A DNA stretch of 7,921 nucleotides, from positions 1-7,921 of the forward strand of contig JAADGT010000284.1 in assembly GCA_013152215.1 (NCBI GenBank), in the 5' to 3' direction. A program made the position numbers and the translations under genes. This stretch comes from Deltaproteobacteria bacterium. Lineage in GTDB: Bacteria > Desulfobacterota > Deferrisomatia > Deferrisomatales > Deferrisomataceae. Below the pieces are notes generated by a model, which saw only the letters and a list, made by a program, of their open reading frames with translations, had not been told where the DNA came from and ran no database searches. This document shows, one piece after another, positions 1 through 6,179 of the stretch (positions within the stretch are counted from its first letter, which is position 1; every line of letters starts with the position of its first letter).

Positions 1-1
1 G

Positions 2-136
2 GGCCCCAGCGCCTGCCGCGGGTGCCCGGTGAGGCCGGTGTGCGGGGGGTGCCTGGCGAGCGCGAGCGGGTCCGGGCTCGACGCCTTCGAGGCCCGCGAC
101 CCCTACTGCGGCGGTCGGCCGCGGACCCGGTCCTGA
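2..136 (+). CDS. Radical SAM/SPASM-domain protein, C-terminal fragment (5' end outside window)
   Basis: The frame is open from the left edge and ends at TGA 134-136, giving the last 44 residues. The fragment has four cysteines spaced C-X2-C-X5-C-X2-C (ACRGCPVRPVCGGCLA, residues 4-19) and a fifth in DPYC (residues 33-36). This is the usual layout of a SPASM domain, the auxiliary Fe-S cluster region at the end of many radical SAM enzymes such as peptide maturases and NirJ/AhbD-like haem-modifying enzymes. The catalytic CX3CX2C domain would lie upstream, so the substrate cannot be judged. The protein ends only 8 residues after the last Cys. It converges on the two minus-strand lipoprotein genes. 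The call rests only on cysteine spacing and local motif and could be another Fe-S protein tail. Confidence 0.7.
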   Translation, partial: GPSACRGCPVRPVCGGCLASASGSGLDAFEARDPYCGGRPRTRS

Positions 137-170
137 TTCCGGGCGGCTGGCCGCAGGGATCTTCCGGCTC

Positions 171-211
171 AAAAACAGAAGCGACGGCCGGAGTTCCGTT
201 CCGGCCGCCGC
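171..211 (-). terminator. Rho-independent terminator of the lipoprotein gene pair
   Basis: An 8-bp perfect GC-rich stem (185-192 with 200-207, 7-nt loop) extends by three more pairs past one mismatch (181-183 with 209-211). Read on the minus strand it is followed by TTCTGTTTTT (180-171). It lies 34 bp past the stop of the minus-strand gene at 245-421, so it should end that transcript. On the plus strand the stem has no good T-tract, so it may be a poor terminator for the radical SAM gene. Confidence 0.75.
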
Positions 212-244
212 CTCCCTCGTTGCCGTTTCGCGGTTGCGCAGAGA

Positions 245-421
245 CTACCGCGTCTTCTCGATCGCCTTCAGCCCCTCGCCCACGGTGAAGGTCATGCCGC
301 ACTTGGGGCATTTGATCTTGGTCTGCTTGGTGACCGGGGGCTCCTGGCGGGTCTGGGTGCCGGCGCACCCGAAGGCCACGAGGGCGAAGCCGAGGACGGT
401 GAGTGCGAGGATCTTTTTCAT
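245..421 (-). CDS. Small CPKCG-motif lipoprotein, copy A (58 aa)
   Basis: ATG (421-419) follows an AGGAGG (433-428) at 6-nt spacing, and the frame ends at TAG (247-245). The start MKKILALTVLGFALVAFGC is a lipoprotein signal with a hydrophobic core and a lipobox ending at Cys19 (AFG|C). Ala/Gly after the Cys gives no inner-membrane retention signal, so outer-membrane attachment is likely. The mature chain has only about 40 residues: a polar Gln/Thr-rich linker, then K-CPKCGMTFTVGEGLKA (residues 37-53) and a charged tail. C-X2-C-G is typical of half a zinc ribbon. No second pair is present, so metal binding would need a partner. It is the downstream member of a tandem pair, 46/58 identical to copy B, probably co-transcribed and ended by the hairpin at 171-211. 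The family is not recognised beyond these features and the function is unknown. Confidence 0.8.
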   Translation of the reverse strand: MKKILALTVLGFALVAFGCAGTQTRQEPPVTKQTKIKCPKCGMTFTVGEGLKAIEKTR

Positions 422-534
422 GCCGTTCCTCCTGGTGAATGGATCGGGTTGAGGAGCGAGGATCCGCTCCGGGGTGAAAACGCTCCGCCTCCTGGTGGGG
501 TGGTTCTACGCTCGGCCCGGTCGACGCCCAGCCC

Positions 535-711
535 TCACTTGGTCTGTTCGTACGCCTTCAGCCCCTCGCCCACGGTGAAGGTCACGCCGCACTTGGGGCA
601 TTTGACTTGGGTCTGCTTGGTGATCGGAGCCTGCTGGCGGGTCTGGGTGCCCGCGCAGCCGAAGGCGACGAAGGCGAAACCGAGGGTTGCGAGTGCGAGA
701 ATCTTTTTCAT
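535..711 (-). CDS. Small CPKCG-motif lipoprotein, copy B (58 aa)
   Basis: ATG (711-709) follows AGGAGG (723-718) at 6-nt spacing, and the stop is TGA (537-535). The layout matches copy A: signal MKKILALATLGFAFVAFGC with lipidated Cys19, a polar linker, and K-CPKCGVTFTVGEGLKA (37-53). It is the promoter-proximal gene of the pair. The changes from copy A are mostly conservative (V30I, I36V, M43V, R58K). The charge-altering changes lie in the linker and tail (E27Q, K35Q, K56Q), and I54Y is the largest change. Conservation of the lipobox and CPKCG block in both copies indicates real coding sequence under constraint. As in copy A, only two non-lipidated cysteines are present, so zinc or disulfide chemistry would require a dimer or partner. 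Function unknown. Confidence 0.8.
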   Translation of the reverse strand: MKKILALATLGFAFVAFGCAGTQTRQQAPITKQTQVKCPKCGVTFTVGEGLKAYEQTK

Positions 712-895
712 GACTTCCCTCCTGTTCGGGTTGGGGGCTCCCCGCGGCCCAACGAGGGCGCCCCGTGTCAGGCCTGTACCACCGCCGAAAGGAATCTAAA
801 CGCCACCCCCCCACCGGGCCCGATTCCAGCCATTGGCGCCGGCGTCCCACGCCGGTCTGGCCCCGGTGGTGGCCGACTGCTTGGGGCGAGGCTCG

Positions 896-923
896 CTTAT
901 AAACCCTGTGAGCCACTTGTCAA
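896..923 (-). promoter_or_regulatory. Sigma-70-like promoter for the lipoprotein pair
   Basis: The minus strand reads TTGACA (923-918), a 16-bp spacer and TATAAG (901-896), matching the -35 fully and the -10 at five of six. Transcription would start near 889, leaving a leader of about 178 nt before the ATG at 711. That leader holds two possible hairpins: 839-844 with 850-855, and 730-735 with 748-753. The second sits just ahead of the Shine-Dalgarno sequence. No other gene lies on this strand between the promoter and copy B. Confidence 0.7.
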
Positions 924-1192
924 GGCGGCCACTCCGAAACCGCTTCGCGCTACGTATCCTACCGGCAAAGAGGGGCTGCGCAAGGGAGCCTGGGAGCACG
1001 GACGGAGCTTGGTCTCGGGTCCCATGCGAGCCGTCCCGGCATTTTCTATCGTTTGGTGCATCATGCGACTAAAGCCATCCCGATGAGCGAGCTCAAGATT
1101 TTTCGGTTGGGGGGCGGCCGTCCCCTCTCTTCCCGCCGGTCTTCCGGACGAGCCGTTCCCGTCGGCGGTTCCCGTGTGGGGGCGTTTTCCGG

Positions 1193-1221
1193 TTGACAGG
1201 CACCCAGTCATCCTTTACGTT
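1193..1221 (+). promoter_or_regulatory. Promoter of the MerR-acyl-CoA operon (clear -35, weak -10)
   Basis: TTGACA at 1193-1198 matches the -35 consensus. At 16-17 bp spacing the candidate -10 is TTACGT (1215-1220) or TACGTT (1216-1221), both poor. The -10 region lies inside the palindromic operator candidate, so regulator binding would directly affect RNA polymerase. An activator may be needed, or the start may differ from this guess. Confidence 0.45.
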
Positions 1222-1235
1222 GACGTAAACGTTAA
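1214..1235. promoter_or_regulatory. Operator candidate for the LiuR-like MerR regulator
   Basis: TTTACGTTGACGTAAA (1214-1229) has perfect 6-bp arms around a 4-bp centre. ACGT occurs three times at exactly 6-bp intervals (1217, 1223, 1229), so a second overlapping imperfect dyad runs to about 1235. The site lies 22 bp before the regulator's GTG and over the putative -10. From memory, LiuR-type MerR regulators of branched-chain acyl-CoA degradation use ACGT-centred palindromes of this kind. Autoregulation of the operon is the likely role. Confidence 0.65.
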
Positions 1236-1257
1236 GTTTGAGAGGAGGAGGCGAGTC

Positions 1258-1683
1258 GTGTCCGGAGGACGATCTGGGGAGCGGACCTATTCCATCTCGG
1301 AGCTGGCCGCAGAGTTCGACATCAGCCCCCGCGCCATCCGCTACTACGAGGAGAGGGGGCTGCTAACGCCCCGCCGCAGCGCGGGCAACCAGAGGGTGTA
1401 CACCCGCAGGGACCGGCGCCGCCTCAAGCTGATCCTTCGGGGCAAACGGCTGGGGTTCTCCCTGGACGAGATCGCCGAGATGATCGGAATGCCCGAGACG
1501 GACCTGACCGAGGTCGAGCAGATCCGCCGGAGCCTGGCGTACGGAAGGTCGAAACTGGAGGAGATCGCACGCCGGAAGAAGGAGCTGGCAGAGCTCGAGC
1601 AGGACATCCTGGCCACGATGGAGACGTTGGAGCAGACCCTCGACCGCCTCTCGAAGGAAGGAGCGTCCCATGACCCTCGTTGA
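1258..1683 (+). CDS. MerR-family transcriptional regulator, LiuR-like (141 aa)
   Basis: This is a DNA-binding regulator, probably controlling the acyl-CoA genes behind it. The GTG at 1258 is chosen because a purine-rich AGGAGGAGG ends about 8 bp before it; an earlier in-frame start near 1174 would put the promoter and operator inside the gene. Residues 11-40 (YSISELAAEFDISPRAIRYYEERGLL) are the MerR helix-turn-helix, followed by the wing and LILRGKRLGFSLDEIAEMI (about residues 58-76). Residues from about 88 to 136 form a charged coiled-coil dimerisation helix. There are no cysteines in the effector region, which argues against a metal sensor. The ISELA/RAIRYYE/LILRGKRLGFS blocks resemble LiuR, known in proteobacteria as a regulator of leucine and branched-chain acyl-CoA catabolism. 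The stop overlaps the next gene's start by 14 bp, so translation is probably coupled. The ligand is likely an acyl-CoA, by inference. Confidence 0.88.
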   Translation: MSGGRSGERTYSISELAAEFDISPRAIRYYEERGLLTPRRSAGNQRVYTRRDRRRLKLILRGKRLGFSLDEIAEMIGMPETDLTEVEQIRRSLAYGRSKLEEIARRKKELAELEQDILATMETLEQTLDRLSKEGASHDPR

Positions 1684-3178
1684 TCTCATCGACCGGAACA
1701 GCCGGCAGTCGGCCCGCAAGGAGGCGCTCCGCGCCCGCGGTGAGAGTTACACGTACCTGGAGTTGAGGCGCAGGGCCGAGGCCGTGGCCGCACGGCTCCA
1801 GGGGTGGGGGATCTCCCCCGGAGACCGGGTGGCCGTCATGAGCCAGAACACCCCGGACTTCGTGTTCACCCTGCTCGGCGCCCTCAAGGCCGGGGCCGTG
1901 GCGGTGCCGGTGAACCACAAGCTCATGGCGGGGGAGGTGGCCTACATTCTGGAGCACAGCGAGGCAAAGGTGTTCCTGTTCGACGGAAGCCTCGCACCGG
2001 TGGCCCGGGAGCTCCCCGCCACGGTGGGAAGGGTGGCCCTGGACTCCGCGGCCGAGGGGTTCGACCGGCTCGACACCGGGGGCGACGGGGCCGAGGCGTA
2101 CCGCCCGGTCCGGGTCTCGGACGAGGACCTCGCCGAGATCCTGTACACCAGCGGCACCACGGGCCGGCCCAAGGGGTGCATGCTGACTCACCGAAGCGTG
2201 GTCATGGCCGCCATCACCGGCGCACTGGCCGTCCACCTGGACGAGGACGACCGGATGCTCATGGCCATGCCCATCTGGCACTCCTCGCCCCTCAATAACT
2301 GGTTTTTCGGCACGGCCTACGTGGGCGGCACGACCGTGCTTCTGCGGGAGTATCACCCCCTCCACTTCCTCGAGACCATCCAGCAGGAGCGGTGCACCGT
2401 GTACTTCGGGGCGCCGATCTCCTACCTCCTGCCCCTCCAGACGGTCCCGGACTTCGACCGCTACGACCTCTCGTCCATGCGGGCCTGGATCTACGGCGGC
2501 GGCCCCATCGCGCCGGAGACCGTGCGGGAGCTCGCGGCTCGGTACCGGAGCGACCGGTTCTACCAGGTGTACGGCATGACCGAGACCGGTCCCACCGGCA
2601 CCGTGCTCCGGCCCAAGGATCACCGGAACAAGGCCGGGTCCATCGGGTGTCGGGGGCTCCCCGGAGCGGACCTGCGGCTCATGAAGACCGAGACCGAGGA
2701 GGCCGGCCCGGGGGAGACGGGCGAGATCTGGCTCAAGGCGGACAGCGTCATGGCCGGATACCTCAAGGACCCGGAGGCCACCCGAGCCGCGTTCCGGGAC
2801 GGGTGGTACCGCACGGGCGACGTGGCCCGGATGGACGCCGAGGGGTACCTCTACATCGTGGACCGCCTCAAGGACATGATCGTGACGGGCGGCGAGAACG
2901 TGTACTCCAAGGAGGTGGAGGACGCCATCGCCGAGCACGGCAAGGTGCGCGAGGCGGCCGTGATCGGGGTGCCCCATCCCGCCTGGGGGGAGACGGTGGT
3001 GGCCTACGTGGTGCCCGTGGCCGGGGAGACCTTGGAAGCGGAGGAGCTGGCCGCGTTCCTCGCCCCCAGGCTGGCCCGGTACAAGATCCCCAAGGTGTTC
3101 CGGTTCGTGGAGGAGCTTCCCCACACGCCGAGCGGCAAGGTCATGAAGTACAAGCTCCGGCAGGAGCACAGCGCGTAA
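1670..3178 (+). CDS. AMP-forming acyl-CoA synthetase/ligase (class I adenylate-forming enzyme, 502 aa)
   Basis: This cytoplasmic enzyme activates a carboxylic acid with ATP to an acyl-adenylate and then transfers it to CoA. The ATG at 1670 follows GAAGGAAGGAG and lies inside the end of the regulator gene. The standard motifs appear in order: P-loop YTSGTTGRPKG (159-169), YGMTE (301-305), RTGD (381-384), hinge and CoA-binding DRLKDMIVTGGENVYS (398-413), and the adenylation lysine K490 in PSGKVMKYKLR. It is complete and slightly shorter than FadD-type long-chain ligases, in the range of medium-chain, aryl or branched-acid ligases. Coupling with an acyl-CoA dehydrogenase and a LiuR-like regulator points to a saturated fatty or branched acid. 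The exact substrate cannot be read from the motifs. Confidence 0.93.
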   Translation: MTLVDLIDRNSRQSARKEALRARGESYTYLELRRRAEAVAARLQGWGISPGDRVAVMSQNTPDFVFTLLGALKAGAVAVPVNHKLMAGEVAYILEHSEAKVFLFDGSLAPVARELPATVGRVALDSAAEGFDRLDTGGDGAEAYRPVRVSDEDLAEILYTSGTTGRPKGCMLTHRSVVMAAITGALAVHLDEDDRMLMAMPIWHSSPLNNWFFGTAYVGGTTVLLREYHPLHFLETIQQERCTVYFGAPISYLLPLQTVPDFDRYDLSSMRAWIYGGGPIAPETVRELAARYRSDRFYQVYGMTETGPTGTVLRPKDHRNKAGSIGCRGLPGADLRLMKTETEEAGPGETGEIWLKADSVMAGYLKDPEATRAAFRDGWYRTGDVARMDAEGYLYIVDRLKDMIVTGGENVYSKEVEDAIAEHGKVREAAVIGVPHPAWGETVVAYVVPVAGETLEAEELAAFLAPRLARYKIPKVFRFVEELPHTPSGKVMKYKLRQEHSA

Positions 3179-3188
3179 GGAGAGGGCC

Positions 3189-4433
3189 GTGTTCGACTAC
3201 CTGCTGAACGAGGAGCAGCTCAAGCTCCGGGACGAGGTGCGCGAGTTCGTCAAGAGCGTGCCACGCCAGATGATCCTGGACATGGACCGGGACGTGATCC
3301 GGTTCCCGGAGGAGTTCCTCCGGGAGGCGGGCCGGCGGAACCTGATGGGATGCCGGTACCCCAAACGGTGGGGAGGGCGCGGCATGGACTGGGTGACCAC
3401 CTGCATGGTGATGGAGGAGATCGGCACCCTGGGGTACATCTTCGCCTGCACCTTCGGGGTGGGGGCCGAGCTGGTGTGTGACGCCATCGTCCTGCACGGC
3501 ACCGACGACCAGAAGGAGAAGTACGTGGTGCCGCTGCTCAGGGGCGAGCTGTTCGCGGCCGAGTGCCTCACCGAGCCCCGGGGCGGGTCGGACTTCTTCG
3601 GCACAACCACCGTGGCCGAGGACAAGGGGGACCACTTCGTGCTGAACGGATCGAAGCGGTTCATCGTGGGGGGCGAGCGGGCCGACTTCTTTCTGGTGTA
3701 CGCCCGCACCGACCCCGACGCCGACCCCCACCGGGGGATCTCGTGCTTCATCGTGGACCGGGGCCCGGGGGTGGAGACCCCGTACCTCTACGGCCTCATG
3801 GGCTGCCGGGGCGGGGGGGCGAGCCGGGTGGTGTTCAAGGACGTGAAGGTGCCCAAAGAAAACCTGCTGGGCGAGCTGAACCGAGGGGTGGCGGTCTTCA
3901 ACACCATGATGATCCCCGAGCGCCTCGGAACGGCGGCCATGACCATCGGTGCGGCCCGGCCGGCCGTGGAGGTGGCCACCGGCTACACCGCCCGCCGAAA
4001 GGCCTTCGGTCGGCGGATCTGCGAGTTCCAAGGGGTCAGCTTCCAGGTGGCCGAGGCCGTGACCCTGCTCGACGCCTCCCGGGCCATGATCCAGGTGACG
4101 GCCCAGGCGGTGGACGCCGGGGTGGAGGCGAAGCGGGTCCGCCGCATGGTGTCCGAGGCCAAGAAGTTCGTGACCGAGTCGTGCCAGAAGGCGGTGCACC
4201 ACGCCATGCAGGTGATGGGCGGCATCGGCTACACCAACATCTTCCCGGTGGAGCGGATCTCCCGGGACCTCCGGCTCGCGTCCATCTGGACCGGGACCAA
4301 CGAGGTGATGGCCATGATCATCGCCAACGAGTGGTACAAGGAGTACCAGCGGTACCGGACGGCCGGCCAGACCCGGGACCCCGAGGCGGACGCGGCCGAG
4401 GCGGACGCGGCCGAGGAAAAGGTGTACGAGTAG
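3189..4433 (+). CDS. Acyl-CoA dehydrogenase, FAD-dependent, with IVD-type catalytic Glu (414 aa)
   Basis: This enzyme would introduce the 2,3-double bond into an acyl-CoA and pass electrons to an electron-transfer flavoprotein, which is not encoded here. GTG at 3189 follows AAGGAGAGG, 10 bp after the ligase stop. Residues 1-120 are the helical N-domain, CLTEPRGGSD (126-135) starts the FAD-binding beta-domain, and RRKAFG (269-274), QVMGGIGYTN (341-350) and IWTGTNEV (366-373) mark the C-domain. In most family members the last motif carries the catalytic Glu (EGT); here it is Thr368. Glu244 in IPERLG lies 30 residues before the Gly of the RxAFG motif, the same spacing I recall for the relocated base of isovaleryl-CoA dehydrogenase, so activity is plausible. 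The tail after about 390 (EADAAEADAAEE) is an extra acidic extension encoded by a short tandem repeat. Substrate unknown; a branched acyl-CoA is a reasonable guess. Confidence 0.92.
   Translation: MFDYLLNEEQLKLRDEVREFVKSVPRQMILDMDRDVIRFPEEFLREAGRRNLMGCRYPKRWGGRGMDWVTTCMVMEEIGTLGYIFACTFGVGAELVCDAIVLHGTDDQKEKYVVPLLRGELFAAECLTEPRGGSDFFGTTTVAEDKGDHFVLNGSKRFIVGGERADFFLVYARTDPDADPHRGISCFIVDRGPGVETPYLYGLMGCRGGGASRVVFKDVKVPKENLLGELNRGVAVFNTMMIPERLGTAAMTIGAARPAVEVATGYTARRKAFGRRICEFQGVSFQVAEAVTLLDASRAMIQVTAQAVDAGVEAKRVRRMVSEAKKFVTESCQKAVHHAMQVMGGIGYTNIFPVERISRDLRLASIWTGTNEVMAMIIANEWYKEYQRYRTAGQTRDPEADAAEADAAEEKVYE
4383..4416 (+). repeat. 15-bp tandem repeat in the dehydrogenase tail
   Basis: GAGGCGGACGCGGCC occurs twice in direct succession (4383-4397 and 4398-4412), followed by four bases of a third copy. 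It encodes the EADAA-EADAA acidic tail. Because the period is a multiple of three, copy number could vary without a frameshift. Confidence 0.85.
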
Positions 4434-4449
4434 GTCGAAGGAGGTTCCC

Positions 4450-5109
4450 GTGGGGCTCTCCCAGGAAGACGTGCAGCAGATCTACCGGCGCCGGGCCGCG
4501 CTCTACGACCTGACCTCCAACCTGTACGTGTTGGCCGGGTTCCGGCTCCCCACGTACCGGCGCCGGGCCGTCGAGGCGCTGGGCCTGCGCCGGGGGGACA
4601 CCGTGGTGGACATCGGGTGCGGCACGGGCCTGAACCTTCCCCTGCTGCGGCGGGCCGTGGGGCCGGCGGGCAGGGTCGTGGGTGTGGACCTGACGGACCG
4701 GATGCTGGGTCGGGCTCGGCGTCGGGTGCGGCGGCACGGGTGGCGGAACGTGGAGCTGGTCCGGTGCGACGCCGAAGGGTACCGGTTCCCGTCCCCCCTC
4801 CAGGGGGTGATCTCCACCCTGGCGATCACCTTGATCCCGGGGTACGAACGGGTGATCCGCAACGCGGCCCGAGCCCTGGAGCCGGGCCGGCGGCTCGTGG
4901 TGTTGGACCTCAAGCGCGCGCCCGGCTGGCCGGAATGGACGTTTCGCCTCGGGGTGTGGCTGACCCGCGGGTTCGGGGTCACGGTAGAGGCGGCCGAGCG
5001 TCGGCCCTGGGAGGCCATGGCCGCCTGCCTCGAGAACGTCCGAATGGAGGAGCTCTACGGGGGATGGGCCTACCTGTGCTGGGGCGAGGCGCCTCGGTCA
5101 CGCCCCTAG
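4450..5109 (+). CDS. Class I SAM-dependent methyltransferase (219 aa)
   Basis: This enzyme would transfer a methyl group from S-adenosylmethionine to an unknown acceptor. GTG at 4450 follows AAGGAGG (4439-4444) and begins 16 bp after the dehydrogenase stop, so it belongs to the same operon. The Rossmann fold shows motif I VVDIGCGTG (52-60), acidic D80 in VVGVDLTDRML at the end of strand 2, D107 in RCDAEG (motif II region) and VLDLKRAPGWPEW (151-163) as the post-motif III strand. The N-terminal YDLTSNLYVLAGFRLPTYR block resembles UbiE/PmtA-like small methyltransferases acting on lipids or quinones, but the acceptor cannot be assigned. There is no signal peptide or clear membrane helix. It is an unusual partner for a ligase-dehydrogenase pair. 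It may modify a product or lipid, or may simply be carried in the operon. Confidence 0.88.
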   Translation: MGLSQEDVQQIYRRRAALYDLTSNLYVLAGFRLPTYRRRAVEALGLRRGDTVVDIGCGTGLNLPLLRRAVGPAGRVVGVDLTDRMLGRARRRVRRHGWRNVELVRCDAEGYRFPSPLQGVISTLAITLIPGYERVIRNAARALEPGRRLVVLDLKRAPGWPEWTFRLGVWLTRGFGVTVEAAERRPWEAMAACLENVRMEELYGGWAYLCWGEAPRSRP

Positions 5110-5162
5110 CCCCCCATTGCTCCTGGAGCGTTCTGCTGCAACCGCCGATTGCACGCCATCTC

Positions 5163-5178
5163 GGGGCGTGCTCGCCCC
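5163..5178. terminator. Hairpin between convergent genes, possible terminator
   Basis: GGGGCG-TGCT-CGCCCC is a perfect 6-bp stem with a 4-nt loop, 54 bp after the methyltransferase stop and 93 bp after the stop of the convergent PEP-CTERM gene. No T-tract follows on either strand, so it may be a Rho-assisted or 3'-end protecting structure. Nothing else is seen in 5110-5270. Confidence 0.35.
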
Positions 5179-5270
5179 AGGGCCCGACGTGCCGTGCGGT
5201 ACGCCTAGCGTCCCTCGACGTTTGAGCTTGCCGCGATCTGGCGCACACCCAGCGACTTCGCGACGACCGC

Positions 5271-6107
5271 TCACGAACGATCCGGTCCGTCCCGCTTCCT
5301 TCCCGAGCGCCGGGCCGCCCCGGCCAAACCGAGGAGCCCGGTGCCCAAAAGGATCAGGCTGGCCGGTTCCGGGGCCACCAGGATGTCGGCCACGTCGTTC
5401 CCACAGGTTTCGGTGAGGTGCACCCGCATGCCCTCCAGCGACGCCCCGTCCAAGCCCAGGGCGCTGCGAGACACCGCAGTCTCCAGGGCGTACAGGGTGC
5501 CGTACCCCTCGTAGGAGTCACCTAACGCCAGGTACGCGAACCCCTGCCCGGCATCCTGGACCTGGGTCCCCCCGGCCATGCCCACGGGGCCGCTTTGCGG
5601 GAATGCGGAAGGGGTTTCCCAGGCCGAGACCTCGAACACCTTCCCTCTGTGGTCGCCTCGCGTCTCGACCGCCCACCTCAGGCCGCCCAGGCCGAAGACG
5701 ATGTCCCCGAGGTAGTAGAGGTGGCCCGCATCCCAGGTGGTGCCGCCCCAGCTCCCGCCCTCGGTCCCATCCGGCGGCATCCCCGTGACCGCAGCGAAGT
5801 ACAGGCTGTCCGCGTCGAAGGCGAAGTACAGGCCCAGGATGTCGTAGTCGTAGCCCCCGTAGCCGGGCTCCACATACCCCCAGTCGTCCACGGCACCCCG
5901 CTCCTCCCAGTACCACACCCCGTTCCGGTGGCCGGAGACGGGATGCCCCACCGCGTCGGCGGTTGAGAACCCCTCCTCCGGTCGGATCAATCCCCAGTCG
6001 GACAGGTCCCCGTCCACGGTCAGGCCCCAGGCGCTTTCGATCGGGGCCGTGGCGGAGGCGATGCAGAGGAGAAAGACCAGGGCGAAGAGGGGCGAGGGGC
6101 GTCTCAC
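5271..6107 (-). CDS. PEP-CTERM sorting-domain exported protein (278 aa)
   Basis: The GTG start (6107-6105) follows GGAAGGAG at about 5-nt spacing; the stop is TGA (5273-5271). An N-terminal signal peptide (about residues 1-28, basic MRRPSP then FALVFLLCIASA) leads to export. The C-terminus has the sorting signal: PEP at 246-248, a hydrophobic segment LILLGTGLLGLAGAA (251-265) and a basic cluster RRSGRKR (266-272). Known PEP-CTERM proteins are processed by exosortase and are usually tied to exopolysaccharide or cell-surface material. The mature region starts with TVDGDLSDWG (30-39), common at the N-edge of beta-sandwich domains of the CBM9/DOMON-like type, and is rich in Gly, Tyr, Trp and Asp. 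Only two cysteines occur (C15 in the signal, C235). No exosortase is in the window, so processing depends on genes elsewhere. The ligand is unknown. The gene stands alone with its own sigma-54-type promoter. Confidence 0.88.
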   Translation of the reverse strand: MRRPSPLFALVFLLCIASATAPIESAWGLTVDGDLSDWGLIRPEEGFSTADAVGHPVSGHRNGVWYWEERGAVDDWGYVEPGYGGYDYDILGLYFAFDADSLYFAAVTGMPPDGTEGGSWGGTTWDAGHLYYLGDIVFGLGGLRWAVETRGDHRGKVFEVSAWETPSAFPQSGPVGMAGGTQVQDAGQGFAYLALGDSYEGYGTLYALETAVSRSALGLDGASLEGMRVHLTETCGNDVADILVAPEPASLILLGTGLLGLAGAARRSGRKRDGPDRS

Positions 6108-6179
6108 GGCGGCTCCTTCCGCGGACCTCGGGTCTTCGTGACCCGTCCGGGCCTGGAGGGGAAAAGTCGGTCTGGGAAA

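Larger units (their letters stand above)
245..711 (-). repeat. Tandem gene duplication, 290-bp period
   Basis: The two lipoprotein genes have the same length and lie exactly 290 bp apart (starts 421 and 711). The plus-strand segments 264-315 and 554-605 (52 nt, covering the CPKCG-GEGLKA block) differ at one base (295 versus 585). Similarity fades in the flanking and intergenic sequence. This fits an old duplication with strong selection or gene conversion over the 3' part. Confidence 0.85.
712..1257. other. 546-bp gene-free interval between divergent units
   Basis: The left part (712-923) is the leader and promoter of the minus-strand lipoproteins. The right part (1193-1257) is the promoter, operator and ribosome-binding region of the MerR-led operon. 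Between about 925 and 1190 I see no convincing gene. Open frames there lack a Shine-Dalgarno sequence and recognisable protein composition. Small local structures occur, including a GGGG/CCCC hairpin near 1115-1130 and GTTCCCGT twice at about 14-bp spacing (near 1155 and 1169). Neither has an assigned role. Confidence 0.6.

Noticed and set aside
2..711. Radical SAM enzyme plus small peptides as a RiPP (modified-peptide) cluster
   Set aside because: The small genes are on the opposite strand, carry lipoprotein signals instead of leader peptides, and have their own promoter and terminator.
897..1211. 104-residue minus-strand open frame in the long intergenic region
   Set aside because: It would run through the -35 region of both promoters, has no convincing ribosome site and no recognisable protein features.
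1174..1257. Upstream GTG start for the MerR regulator
   Set aside because: It would include the -35, operator and Shine-Dalgarno in the coding region; GTG 1258 fits family N-termini.
1424..3169. 581-residue minus-strand open frame opposite the acyl-CoA ligase
   Set aside because: It is a His/Gly/Pro/Val-rich low-information translation, antisense to a gene with all family motifs; an effect of GC-rich codon use.
3141..4202. 353-residue minus-strand open frame opposite the dehydrogenase
   Set aside because: Same artefact: antisense to a clear gene, His-rich composition and no recognisable domain.
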